Origin: Burkholderiales bacterium
Lineage (GTDB): Bacteria; Pseudomonadota; Gammaproteobacteria; Burkholderiales; Burkholderiaceae
NCBI GenBank assembly: GCA_947371645.1
Contig: CANBQJ010000248.1
Location: 1 to 5,410 of the forward strand
DNA length: 5,410 nt
Reading direction: 5' to 3'
Shown in pieces: positions 1 through 5,410 of the stretch. The notes beneath the pieces were generated by a model that searched no databases, was not told where the DNA came from, and saw only the letters and a program-made list of their open reading frames with translations. Every line of letters begins with the position of its first letter. Position 1 is the stretch's first letter. A program made the translations under genes and the position numbers.

Positions 1-669
1 CTGCCCCGTCTGCAAGCGGCCTACCGGCGTGGCATCTTCCCGTGGTTCAGTGAAGGCCAGCCGGTGCTGTGGTGGACGACCGACCCGCGCATGGTGCTGC
101 CGGTGGCCGAGTTCAAGTTGTCACGCTCCCTGCGCAAGGCCATCCAGCGTTTTCGACTGACGCCGGGTTGCGAGATCCGCGTCGACAGCGCCTTCAACCA
201 GGTCATGAACGCCTGCGCCCACACGCCCCGGGACGGCCAGCAAGGCACCTGGATCCTGCCCCCTGTCCGACAGGCTTACCAGCAATGGCACCGCGAAGGC
301 CAGGCGGCGCGCGCGCAAGGACAAGCCACGCCCGGCGGCGTGCACAGCATCGAAACCTGGGTCGACGGCGAGCTGGTGGGCGGCCTGTATGGCGTCAACC
401 TGGGCACCATGTTCTACGGCGAGTCCATGTTCGCGCACCGCACCGATGCCTCCAAGATCGCGCTGGCCGCGCTCATCTGCCTGTGCCGCCGCGAAGGCAT
501 CCGCCTGATCGATTGCCAGCAGCAAACCCAGCACCTGGCCTCACTGGGGGCCAGGCCCATCCCGCGATCCGAATTCGAGACCCATTTGGACGGGGTGGTT
601 GACCTTTTGGCGCCGCAGGATTGGTCCTATCATGATGAGACTTGGGCCCTCCTCCTGCCACCCGCGTGA
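1..669 (+). CDS. aat: Leucyl/phenylalanyl-tRNA--protein transferase, 5'-truncated by window edge
   Basis: This cytoplasmic enzyme transfers Leu or Phe from aminoacyl-tRNA to proteins with an N-terminal Lys or Arg. The product is a primary N-degron recognised by ClpS and degraded by ClpAP. The frame is open from base 1 and gives 222 residues before TGA at 667-669. Family motifs are visible in order: YRRGIFPWF near the edge, then [38 protein letters not shown], and [16 protein letters not shown], which contains the conserved Asp-Cys-Gln. Compared from memory with E. coli Aat (234 aa), the window opens at about residue 35, so about 34 N-terminal residues and the start lie outside. Relative to E. 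coli there seems to be an extra segment of about 12 residues (304-339), rich in Ala, Gln and Gly, just before the HSIETW motif. The gene overlaps bpt downstream by 4 bases. The identification is firm; the start is not visible. Confidence 0.96.
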   Translation: MPRLQAAYRRGIFPWFSEGQPVLWWTTDPRMVLPVAEFKLSRSLRKAIQRFRLTPGCEIRVDSAFNQVMNACAHTPRDGQQGTWILPPVRQAYQQWHREGQAARAQGQATPGGVHSIETWVDGELVGGLYGVNLGTMFYGESMFAHRTDASKIALAALICLCRREGIRLIDCQQQTQHLASLGARPIPRSEFETHLDGVVDLLAPQDWSYHDETWALLLPPA

Positions 670-1460
670 CGCACCTCAAAGACCTGCCGCTGGCGTCCTT
701 GCAGTTCTACGCCACTGCACCCTACCCCTGCAGCTACCTGGACGACCGGGCCGCGCGATCGCAGGTGGCCACGCCCAGCCACATGATCAACGCCGACGTC
801 TACTCGGGCCTGGTCAGCAATGGTTTTCGGCGCAGCGGCATGTTCACCTACCGCCCGCATTGCGATGGCTGCAAAGCCTGCGTGCCCATGCGCGTCCCCG
901 TGGACACCTATGTGCCCAGCCGCTCCCAAAAGCGCGCCTGGAAGGCCCACAGCCACCTGGAAGCCCGGGTGCTGCGCCTGTGCTTCACACCCGAGCACTA
1001 CCAGCTCTACTTGCGCTACCAGGCCGGGCGCCACAAAGGTGGCGGCATGGACCACGACTCGGTCGATCAGTACACCCAGTTCCTGCTGCAAAGCCGCGTG
1101 AATTCGCGCCTGGTGGAGTTTCGCGAACCGCCCGCACCCGGTCAGGCCCAGGGCGTGCTGCGCATGGTCTCCATCCTGGACATCCTCAACGACGGCCTGT
1201 CTGCCGTCTACACCTTCTACGAGCCCGAGCCGCAGGCCAGCTATGGCACCTACAGCGTGATGTGGCAGATCGAGCAGGCCAAAGACCTGGGCTTGCCCCA
1301 GCTCTACCTGGGCTACTGGATCGCCGACAGCCAGAAGATGGCCTACAAGGCACTGTTTCGGCCGCACCAGCTTTTGCTGGGCGGCCGCTGGCGAGACCCG
1401 CTGCCCACCGAAGGTGGTGCAGCGCCTGCCGCCAGCCCTCAGGGCACCAGCACGATCTGA
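666..1460 (+). CDS. bpt: Aspartate/glutamate leucyltransferase (bacterial ATE-like, Bpt)
   Basis: Bpt transfers Leu from Leu-tRNA to N-terminal Asp or Glu of proteins, making them ClpS/ClpAP substrates. It thus complements Aat, encoded just upstream. The protein is 264 aa from the GTG at 666. An in-frame TTG at 642 would add 8 residues. I prefer GTG because it gives [15 protein letters not shown], typical of the family's N-terminus, and because it overlaps the aat stop as GTGA, a layout suited to translational coupling. No clear Shine-Dalgarno sequence precedes either start. The N-terminal ATE domain shows the APYPCSYL motif (Cys22), then [20 protein letters not shown] with Cys66, Cys69 and Cys72. 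The C-terminal ATE (GNAT-like) domain has [37 protein letters not shown] and the [20 protein letters not shown] signature. The last 20 or so residues are Ala/Pro/Gly/Thr-rich and probably unstructured. Older annotations call this family arginyl-tRNA-protein transferase (ate); bacterial members are generally leucyltransferases. The 3' end overlaps the convergent SIMPL gene by 22 bases. Confidence 0.94.
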   Translation: MTHLKDLPLASLQFYATAPYPCSYLDDRAARSQVATPSHMINADVYSGLVSNGFRRSGMFTYRPHCDGCKACVPMRVPVDTYVPSRSQKRAWKAHSHLEARVLRLCFTPEHYQLYLRYQAGRHKGGGMDHDSVDQYTQFLLQSRVNSRLVEFREPPAPGQAQGVLRMVSILDILNDGLSAVYTFYEPEPQASYGTYSVMWQIEQAKDLGLPQLYLGYWIADSQKMAYKALFRPHQLLLGGRWRDPLPTEGGAAPAASPQGTSTI

Positions 1461-2212
1461 CCGTTGACGCTCACCGACAGCGTGCCTTTGCCCGGCTCCA
1501 CCGGCAGCGGCGCATCGGCGGCCATCACCGCCTTGGCCCGCATGGCCTGGAGCATGTACGGCCGCTGATCGAACCCGGGCTCGGTGGACGACACGGAGAC
1601 CTCGCCCAGGGTGAAGCCCTTGGCGCCGAAATCTTGCGCGATCTGCTGGGCGCGCTGACGGAAGCGGGCGATGGCCTGGCTGGTCAGGTCGCTTTCCCGG
1701 GCTTCCCGCAGGCCGCGAGACAGGCCATAGCTCACTTGCACGACATTGAGCTGCGTGATGCGGCCGGCCACCTGGGCGATGCGGGCGGTGTCCGTGCCTT
1801 CCAGCACCAGCTGCGCCTGCCCCTGCCAACCGTTGACCTTGCCCTGGCTGTTGTAGCGCGGTTGAACCGAATACGAGCCCGTGCGCACGGTCAAACCGGG
1901 TGGCTGGACGGCCTTGCGGGCTTCCTGCAAGGCCGAATCCATCAGTTGCTTGAGCCCGGCCTGCACCTCGGCCGCCTGGCTGCCTTCCTTGTCGGCCTGC
2001 AGGGTGACGATGAGCAGGTCCTGGGTCAGTTCTTCCGTGGATGCGGCCGACAGGCTCACCACCTGCCGGGGGGCCGAGGGCTGTGACGCCACGTTGCTGG
2101 CTTGCGCCATGGACTCGCCGGGCCACATCGCCCCGTGCAAGGTCAGGCCCATGACCACAGGCAAGGCCCGGCGGGACAACAAAGCGGAATAGACAGGCGA
2201 ACGAACAGTCAT
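1439..2212 (-). CDS. Exported SIMPL/DUF541-domain protein
   Basis: A 257-aa protein of the SIMPL (DUF541) family, whose molecular function is not established; members are usually periplasmic or surface-associated. The N-terminus has basic residues (Arg4, Arg14, Arg15), a hydrophobic stretch at about 16-30, and a likely signal peptidase I site after Ala-Gln-Ala (36-38). The mature part starts [21 protein letters not shown], the first SIMPL strand. It continues with a central [10 protein letters not shown] region, then a helix with [20 protein letters not shown] followed by LGEVSVSS, and closes with [18 protein letters not shown], as in the family. ATG at 2212 was chosen over an in-frame TTG at 2251 because it places the positive n-region at the start of the signal peptide. 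The ribosome site is weak (CGGGA about 11 bases upstream). The gene is divergent from ompR and convergent with bpt, so it probably has its own promoter in 2213-2403. The family call is fairly sure; the role is unknown. Confidence 0.85.
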   Translation of the reverse strand: MTVRSPVYSALLSRRALPVVMGLTLHGAMWPGESMAQASNVASQPSAPRQVVSLSAASTEELTQDLLIVTLQADKEGSQAAEVQAGLKQLMDSALQEARKAVQPPGLTVRTGSYSVQPRYNSQGKVNGWQGQAQLVLEGTDTARIAQVAGRITQLNVVQVSYGLSRGLREARESDLTSQAIARFRQRAQQIAQDFGAKGFTLGEVSVSSTEPGFDQRPYMLQAMRAKAVMAADAPLPVEPGKGTLSVSVNGQIVLVP

Positions 2213-2271
2213 GTGCGGAATCCCGAAAATTGGTGGCTGACCTGATTTCAACGCAGCAGCGCTTCACCCTG

Positions 2272-2284
2272 ACGACAACGTCGT
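2272..2284. repeat. Short inverted repeat upstream of the SIMPL gene
   Basis: ACGAC (2272-2276) and GTCGT (2280-2284) form perfect 5-base arms around a 3-base spacer, about 60 bases upstream of the SIMPL-gene ATG. It could be a small operator or part of its promoter region, but arms this short arise by chance in GC-rich DNA. I could not place a convincing sigma-70 promoter beside it. Confidence 0.25.
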
Positions 2285-2317
2285 GATGAATTGACGCAGC
2301 AACGGTGAGAGCCGCAA

Positions 2318-2390
2318 GATTTGTAACATCTGGTCAGTGCGGCGATTTTGCCGCCCGGAACCTGCGCACAATCCGCGCTTGTTACAAATC
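2318..2390. promoter_or_regulatory. 11-base inverted repeat in ompR leader, candidate OmpR autoregulatory sites
   Basis: GATTTGTAACA at 2318-2328 and its exact reverse complement TGTTACAAATC at 2380-2390 face each other across 51 bases. The core TTTGTAACA resembles the GTAACA/TGTTAC half-sites known for enterobacterial OmpR. The downstream arm ends two bases before the ompR Shine-Dalgarno sequence. A loose sigma-70-like pair, TTGACG (2291-2296) and CAAGAT (2315-2320), would put the upstream arm at the -10/start region. That promoter is very tentative. The arms could instead pair in RNA as a long-loop stem. Repeat seen directly; OmpR binding inferred. Confidence 0.45.
2339..2354 (+). other. 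Small GC hairpin in ompR leader
   Basis: GCGGC (2339-2343) and GCCGC (2350-2354) form a perfect 5-base stem with a GATTTT loop, lying within the spacer of the larger inverted repeat. It is not followed by a T-run, so it is not a clear terminator. It may be incidental or may structure the ompR mRNA leader. Confidence 0.25.
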
Positions 2391-2403
2391 CCGAGGAACG
2401 GTC

Positions 2404-3141
2404 ATGACCTCTCCCACGCCCAACCAGCGCCCCGATCGGGTGCTCGTCGTTGACGACGATGCCCGCATCCGCGACCTGCTGCGCCGCTACCTCAGCCAGG
2501 AGGGCTTCGAAGTCCTGCTGGCAGAAGACGCCAAGGCGCTCAACCGGCTGCTGACGCGCGAGACGGTGGACCTCATCGTCCTCGACCTCATGCTGCCCGG
2601 AGAAGATGGCCTGTCCATTTGCCGCCGCCTGCGTGCCGCCAACGACGTCACGCCCATCATCATGCTCACCGCCAAGGTAGAGGATGTGGACCGCATCGTG
2701 GGCCTGGAAGTGGGCGCCGACGACTACCTGCCCAAGCCCTTCAACCCCCGCGAGCTGCTGGCCCGCATCCACGCCGTGCTGCGCCGCCGCCCGGCCCAGG
2801 AAGCACCCGGCGCCCCGGCCAAGGAAGCACAGACCGTGCAGTTCGGGCCCTTCGAGTTCGACCTGGCCCTGCGCCGCCTGAGCAAGGAAGGCGAGCCCAT
2901 CTCGCTGACCACGGGTGAGTTTTCGATGCTCAAGGCCCTGGTGCGCCACCCGCGCCAACCCCTGAGCCGCGACAAGCTGGCCCAGCTGGCCCGTGGCCGC
3001 GAGTTCGAGCCCTTCGACCGCAGCCTCGATGTGCAGATCTCGCGCCTGCGCAAGATGATCGAGCCCGATCCCGCACAACCCCGCTACATCCAGACCGTCT
3101 GGGGCGTGGGCTATGTGTTCGTGCCGGACGGTGGGGCCTGA
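2404..3141 (+). CDS. ompR: Two-component response regulator OmpR
   Basis: A DNA-binding response regulator of 245 aa (E. coli OmpR has 239) that, when phosphorylated by EnvZ, controls porin and envelope genes in the cytoplasm. The receiver domain covers about residues 12-126. The acidic pocket is Asp17/Asp18, the phosphoacceptor Asp61 lies in VLDLMLPGEDGLSICRRLR, the switch residue is Thr89, and the conserved Lys111 lies in YLPKPFNPRELLARI. All are offset by +6 from the E. coli residues. The C-terminal winged helix (about 145-242) has TTGEFSMLKALVRHPRQPLS, ARGRE, RSLDVQISRLRKMIE and RYIQTVWGVGYVFVPDG. These match E. coli OmpR closely enough to call the orthologue rather than a generic OmpR-family member. 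ATG at 2404 is set by GAGGAA at 2393-2398, 5 bases upstream. A GTG at 2305 would add 33 residues that do not belong to the family. envZ follows after 3 bases. Confidence 0.96.
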   Translation: MTSPTPNQRPDRVLVVDDDARIRDLLRRYLSQEGFEVLLAEDAKALNRLLTRETVDLIVLDLMLPGEDGLSICRRLRAANDVTPIIMLTAKVEDVDRIVGLEVGADDYLPKPFNPRELLARIHAVLRRRPAQEAPGAPAKEAQTVQFGPFEFDLALRRLSKEGEPISLTTGEFSMLKALVRHPRQPLSRDKLAQLARGREFEPFDRSLDVQISRLRKMIEPDPAQPRYIQTVWGVGYVFVPDGGA

Positions 3142-3144
3142 CGC

Positions 3145-4473
3145 ATGCCGAAAAAGCGCTTTGCGCTCAGCCTTTTCTGGCGAACTTTCATCCTGCTGGG
3201 CCTGCTGTTGACGGCGGGCATCGTGGCCTGGGTCCAGACCTTCAAGGCGCTGGACTTCGAGCCACGTGCCGTGCAGGCCTCGCAGCAGATTGCCTCGCTG
3301 GTGAACCTGTCGCGCGCGGCCCTGCGCTACGCCGACAGCATCAACCGGGTCACCCTGATCAAGACCATCTTCGATCAGGAGTCCATCGTGCTCAAGCCGC
3401 ACGAGCCCACCGACCGCTTCGAGCCCTTCGAGGTCAGCCACTTCACGCGCGCCATCGGCAGCGAGCTGCGCACGAAGCTGGGACCGGCCACCACCGTGGC
3501 CAGCAGCGTCAACGGCGTGCCGGGCCTGTGGGTGGGCTTCCAGATCGAGCGCGACAACTACTGGCTGCAGGCCGACAACGGCCGCGTGCAGCCCCTGGCC
3601 GGGCGCACCTGGTTCATCTGGGTGGGCATCGCGCTGATCGCCACGGTGCTGGGCTCGGCCATCATCGCGCGCCTGATCAACCAGCCGCTCAGGGAGCTGT
3701 CTTTCGCGGCCAGCCGCATCCGCGAAGGCGAGTACGACTCCGTGCTCGATGAAACCATGATCACCCGCGAGATCCGCGAGGTGAACCAGGGCTTCAACCG
3801 CATGGCCCGAGAGCTGGCCAAAGTGGAAGAAGACCGCGCCGTGATGCTGGCGGGCATCAGCCACGACCTGCGCACGCCGCTGGCGCGCCTGCGGCTCGAA
3901 GCCGAGATGAGCGTCAACGACGACGAGGCCAAGCGCAACATCGCCGCCGACATCGACCAGCTCGACGCCATCATCGACAAGTTCATGGACTACGCGCGCC
4001 CGGGCGAGGTCGAGCTGATGCCGGTGCACGTCTCCAGCGTGGTCGACAAGTCCATCAGCCAGTTCCGCGACACCAAGCGCATCCGCATCACGGCCAAGCT
4101 GCCCATCGACACCAAGGTCATGGCCGACGAAACCGAACTGGGCCGCGTGCTGACCAACCTGTTCGAGAACGCGCGCCGCTACGGCCGCAACACCTACACC
4201 GGCGTGACCAATGTGGACGTGAGCTACACGCGTTCGGGCTCTTGGGTGATTTTGAGCGTGCGCGACCACGGCCCAGGCGTGGCCACCGAAAAGCTGGCGC
4301 AACTGACCACGCCTTTCTTCCGCGGCGACGCGGCGCGCACGGCCGCCACGGGCGCCGGCCTGGGGCTGGCCATCGTGGACAAGGCCTTGCAGCGCATGGG
4401 TGGCGCGCTGGAGCTGGCCAACGCACCGGGCGGCGGCCTGGTGGCGCACATCCGGCTCAAGCGGGCAGCCTGA
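3145..4473 (+). CDS. envZ: Sensor histidine kinase EnvZ
   Basis: An inner-membrane sensor kinase/phosphatase of 442 aa (E. coli EnvZ has 450) that phosphorylates and dephosphorylates OmpR in response to osmolarity and envelope state. Order: transmembrane helix 1 at about 12-32, a periplasmic domain of about 33-155, transmembrane helix 2 at about 156-176, and a HAMP linker at about 177-229 (Pro181). The HisKA domain has the H-box AGISHDLRTPLARLRLEAEM with phospho-His240, and the HATPase domain spans about 328-442. ATPase boxes are visible: N box NLFENARRYG (Asn342), G1 DHGPGV (374-379), F box FFRGD and G2 GAGLGLAIV. SHDLRTP is the EnvZ-type H-box, with the Thr needed for phosphatase activity in this family. 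ATG at 3145 follows the ompR stop by 3 bases, with GGTGGGG at 3130-3136 as a usable ribosome site. The gene is convergent with ispF. All catalytic motifs are intact. Confidence 0.95.
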   Translation: MPKKRFALSLFWRTFILLGLLLTAGIVAWVQTFKALDFEPRAVQASQQIASLVNLSRAALRYADSINRVTLIKTIFDQESIVLKPHEPTDRFEPFEVSHFTRAIGSELRTKLGPATTVASSVNGVPGLWVGFQIERDNYWLQADNGRVQPLAGRTWFIWVGIALIATVLGSAIIARLINQPLRELSFAASRIREGEYDSVLDETMITREIREVNQGFNRMARELAKVEEDRAVMLAGISHDLRTPLARLRLEAEMSVNDDEAKRNIAADIDQLDAIIDKFMDYARPGEVELMPVHVSSVVDKSISQFRDTKRIRITAKLPIDTKVMADETELGRVLTNLFENARRYGRNTYTGVTNVDVSYTRSGSWVILSVRDHGPGVATEKLAQLTTPFFRGDAARTAATGAGLGLAIVDKALQRMGGALELANAPGGGLVAHIRLKRAA

Positions 4474-4491
4474 CCTGACGCAGGCTCAGGC
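4468..4491. terminator. Hairpin spanning the envZ and ispF stop codons, possible bidirectional terminator
   Basis: Outer arms GCCTGA (4468-4473) and TCAGGC (4486-4491) and inner arms CCTG (4474-4477) and CAGG (4481-4484) make a stem of 10 pairs, with one bulged C (4485) and an ACG loop. It includes the envZ TGA and the ispF stop (TCA on the plus strand) and fills the whole 12-base gap. No T-run follows in either direction, so it is not a textbook intrinsic terminator. It could still pause polymerase or protect both mRNA 3' ends. Confidence 0.45.
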
Positions 4492-4980
4492 CTTCCAGAT
4501 CAGGCACACGGCGCGGGCCTCGATGGCCTGCTGCGCGCCCACCGGGCCCATCTTCTCGGCCGTTTTGGCCTTCACATTGACCGCGTCAGCGTCCAGCCCC
4601 AGGGCCTGGGCGATGCCGGTGCGCATGGCAGGGATGTGCGGCGCCATTTTGGGCGCCTGGGCCACGATGGTGGCGTCCACATTGCCCAGCTGCCAGCCTT
4701 GGGCCTTCACCAGTGCGGCAGCGTGCTTGAGCAGCACCATGGAATCGGCGCCCCGGAAGGCCGCGTCGGTGTCGGGGAAGTGGCGCCCGATGTCGCCCAG
4801 ACCGGCGGCGCCCAACAGGGCGTCGGTGATGGCGTGCAGCAAGGCGTCGGCATCCGAATGGCCCAACAGGCCCAGGTGATGAGGGATGGCCACGCCACCC
4901 AGGATGAGCGGCCGATCGGGCACGAGGGCGTGGATGTCCCAGCCTTCGCCCACCCGGATGACCGGCATGGGGATGTTCAT
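4486..4980 (-). CDS. ispF: 2-C-methyl-D-erythritol 2,4-cyclodiphosphate synthase
   Basis: IspF cyclises 4-diphosphocytidyl-2-C-methylerythritol 2-phosphate to the 2,4-cyclodiphosphate with release of CMP, in the cytosolic MEP pathway to isoprenoid precursors. The protein is 164 aa (E. coli 159) and complete. The N-terminal motif [10 protein letters not shown] supplies metal ligands Asp15 and His17, and [20 protein letters not shown] supplies the third ligand His49. [11 protein letters not shown] with Asp63, [18 protein letters not shown] and [12 protein letters not shown] match the rest of the family, including the active-site Thr-Ala-Glu-Lys stretch. ATG at 4980 is used; ATG at 4968 (MPVIRVGEG) is an equally compatible start, and neither has a clear ribosome site. 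The gene is convergent with envZ. Its usual partner ispD does not lie upstream: amt is there instead, divergently oriented. No convincing sigma-70 promoter was found in the 239-base upstream gap. Confidence 0.96.
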   Translation of the reverse strand: MNIPMPVIRVGEGWDIHALVPDRPLILGGVAIPHHLGLLGHSDADALLHAITDALLGAAGLGDIGRHFPDTDAAFRGADSMVLLKHAAALVKAQGWQLGNVDATIVAQAPKMAPHIPAMRTGIAQALGLDADAVNVKAKTAEKMGPVGAQQAIEARAVCLIWKA

Positions 4981-5047
4981 GGTTCAAGGTGCGTGGTGAA
5001 GTCTTGCCATTGTGCGACATGTGGCCTCAGCCCTGCGCACCGCGCCA

Positions 5048-5065
5048 GCGCACGAATTCGTGCGC
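5048..5065. promoter_or_regulatory. 18-base perfect palindrome in the ispF-amt gap, candidate operator/enhancer site
   Basis: GCGCACGAATTCGTGCGC is a perfect dyad centred between 5056 and 5057, about 93 bases upstream of the predicted amt transcription start. That is a distance at which NtrC-type enhancer sites work. It contains GCAC-N6-GTGC; the enterobacterial NtrC site is GCAC-N7-GTGC, so the fit is close but one base short. GCGCAC also occurs at 5035-5040, 5062-5067 and 5190-5195. The dyad is seen directly; which protein binds it, and whether it serves amt or ispF, is inference. Confidence 0.5.
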
Positions 5066-5124
5066 ACAAGAGGCACCAGTCCAGCGCCATGCACCAACAA
5101 AACACCCAAAACGCCCCAAATTCA

Positions 5125-5139
5125 GGCACATGAATTGCT
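5125..5139 (+). promoter_or_regulatory. Sigma-54 (-24/-12) promoter for amt
   Basis: GGCAC at 5125-5129, five bases, then TTGCT at 5135-5139 match the RpoN consensus GGCAC-N5-TTGCW completely. Exactly 10 bases lie between the GG (5125-5126) and GC (5137-5138) elements. The predicted start is near 5150, leaving a leader of about 70 bases before the amt ATG. RpoN with the activator NtrC commonly drives ammonium-transporter genes in proteobacteria under nitrogen limitation, so context and motif agree. Confidence 0.75.
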
Positions 5140-5219
5140 TGCTTTCGGTGCATTTTCAACCAACCAAGACCGGATGTCCCGCTATTGGTGCGCACGCCGG
5201 CGATTTCGCAGTTCAGCTC

Positions 5220-5410
5220 ATGGAACAACTCAAACAAAGCGCAGATGCGCTTTTCATCCTGATTGGCGCCGTCATGGTGCTGGCCATGCATGCAGGCTTC
5301 GCTTTCCTGGAGCTCGGCACCGTTCGCAGCAAGAACCAGGTCAACGCCCTGGTCAAGATCCTGGTGGATTTTTGCGTCTCCACCATCGCCTACTTTTTCG
5401 TGGGCTACAC
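5220..5410 (+). CDS. amt: Ammonium transporter (Amt family), 3'-truncated by window edge
   Basis: Amt proteins are trimeric inner-membrane channels that take up ammonium/ammonia for assimilation. The first 63 codons are present, from ATG at 5220. The first hydrophobic segment (about 9-32) holds ALFILIGAVMVLAMHAGFAFLE, followed by the Amt-typical LGTVRSKNQVNALVK. A second hydrophobic segment (about 44-63) has ILVDFCVSTIAYFFVGY. The Gly-Phe-Ala-Phe-Leu-Glu...Arg-x-Lys-Asn pattern is diagnostic of the Amt/Mep/Rh family. No cleavable signal peptide is apparent, unlike E. coli AmtB. The frame stays open upstream, with a GTG at 5148, but that lies at the predicted transcription start and ATG gives the usual N-terminus. 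No Shine-Dalgarno sequence is obvious. No glnK precedes it; whether one follows, or whether a C-terminal signalling domain is fused as in some members, cannot be seen. Confidence 0.92.
   Translation, partial: MEQLKQSADALFILIGAVMVLAMHAGFAFLELGTVRSKNQVNALVKILVDFCVSTIAYFFVGY

Noticed and set aside
599..2086. A 495-codon plus-strand frame crossing bpt and the SIMPL gene
   Set aside because: It runs out of frame through bpt and then antisense to the SIMPL gene. The residues are Arg/Pro/Ala/His-rich without recognisable domains, so it is a GC-bias shadow.
630..2267. A 545-codon minus-strand frame opposite bpt and overlapping the SIMPL gene in another frame
   Set aside because: Low-complexity Gly/Arg/Ala/Pro composition and no motifs; the SIMPL frame with a signal peptide explains the strand better.
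2305..2403. N-terminal extension of OmpR from a GTG at 2305
   Set aside because: The extra 33 residues do not resemble OmpR, they cross the inverted repeat, and a good GAGGAA ribosome site directly precedes ATG 2404.
2248..4449. A 733-codon open frame antisense to ompR-envZ
   Set aside because: Its His/Ala/Gly/Gln/Val-rich composition is typical of the complement of GC-rich genes, no family motif is visible, and the plus-strand ompR and envZ are unmistakable.
5048..5065. The palindrome as an intrinsic terminator for a transcript entering the gap
   Set aside because: A perfect dyad without a loop makes a poor RNA hairpin and no T-run follows; a protein-binding site fits better.
4977..5291. 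A 104-codon minus-strand frame across the ispF-amt gap, considered as an ispD remnant or small protein
   Set aside because: It has no IspD motifs, overlaps the sigma-54 promoter and the start of amt in antisense, and shows no ribosome site.
1..5410. A previously undescribed multi-gene system
   Set aside because: Every substantial coding region falls in a known family with an ordinary neighbourhood. Only the SIMPL protein lacks a defined function, and nothing links it to its neighbours beyond adjacency.

Overview
The window is an ordinary-looking stretch of GC-rich chromosome from a betaproteobacterium, most likely Burkholderiales and perhaps Comamonadaceae. This is judged from protein flavour: a near-canonical OmpR/EnvZ pair, a bacterial Bpt-type transferase next to Aat, and an IspF with a GEGWDIH start. 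The genus cannot be fixed from the sequence alone. Coding density is high. No tRNA, rRNA, CRISPR array, insertion sequence, phage gene or toxin-antitoxin pair was seen.

Layout: (1) 1-669 (+) is the 3' part of aat, and 666-1460 (+) is bpt, joined by a 4-base GTGA stop/start overlap. Both enzymes add a leucine (Aat also phenylalanine) to protein N-termini, so together they form a small N-degron module that feeds the ClpS/ClpAP protease. (2) 1439-2212 (-) encodes an exported SIMPL/DUF541 protein of unknown role, convergent with bpt and overlapping it by 22 bases. (3) 2213-2403 is a divergent intergenic region. It holds an 11-base inverted repeat resembling OmpR half-sites, which suggests autoregulation. 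(4) 2404-3141 and 3145-4473 (+) are ompR and envZ, an osmo/envelope-stress two-component system in one transcript with a 3-base gap. (5) 4486-4980 (-) is ispF of the MEP isoprenoid pathway, convergent with envZ and separated by 12 bases that sit inside a strong hairpin. (6) 4981-5219 is a second divergent intergenic region. It holds a perfect-spacing sigma-54 (-24/-12) promoter and an 18-base perfect palindrome. (7) 5220-5410 (+) is the 5' end of an Amt-family ammonium transporter that runs off the window.

The most informative non-coding signal is the sigma-54 promoter before amt, which implies nitrogen-limitation control through NtrC. The OmpR-like inverted repeat before ompR comes next. I found no evidence of a novel multi-gene system. 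The very long antisense and alternate-frame open frames are shadows caused by GC-rich codon usage.
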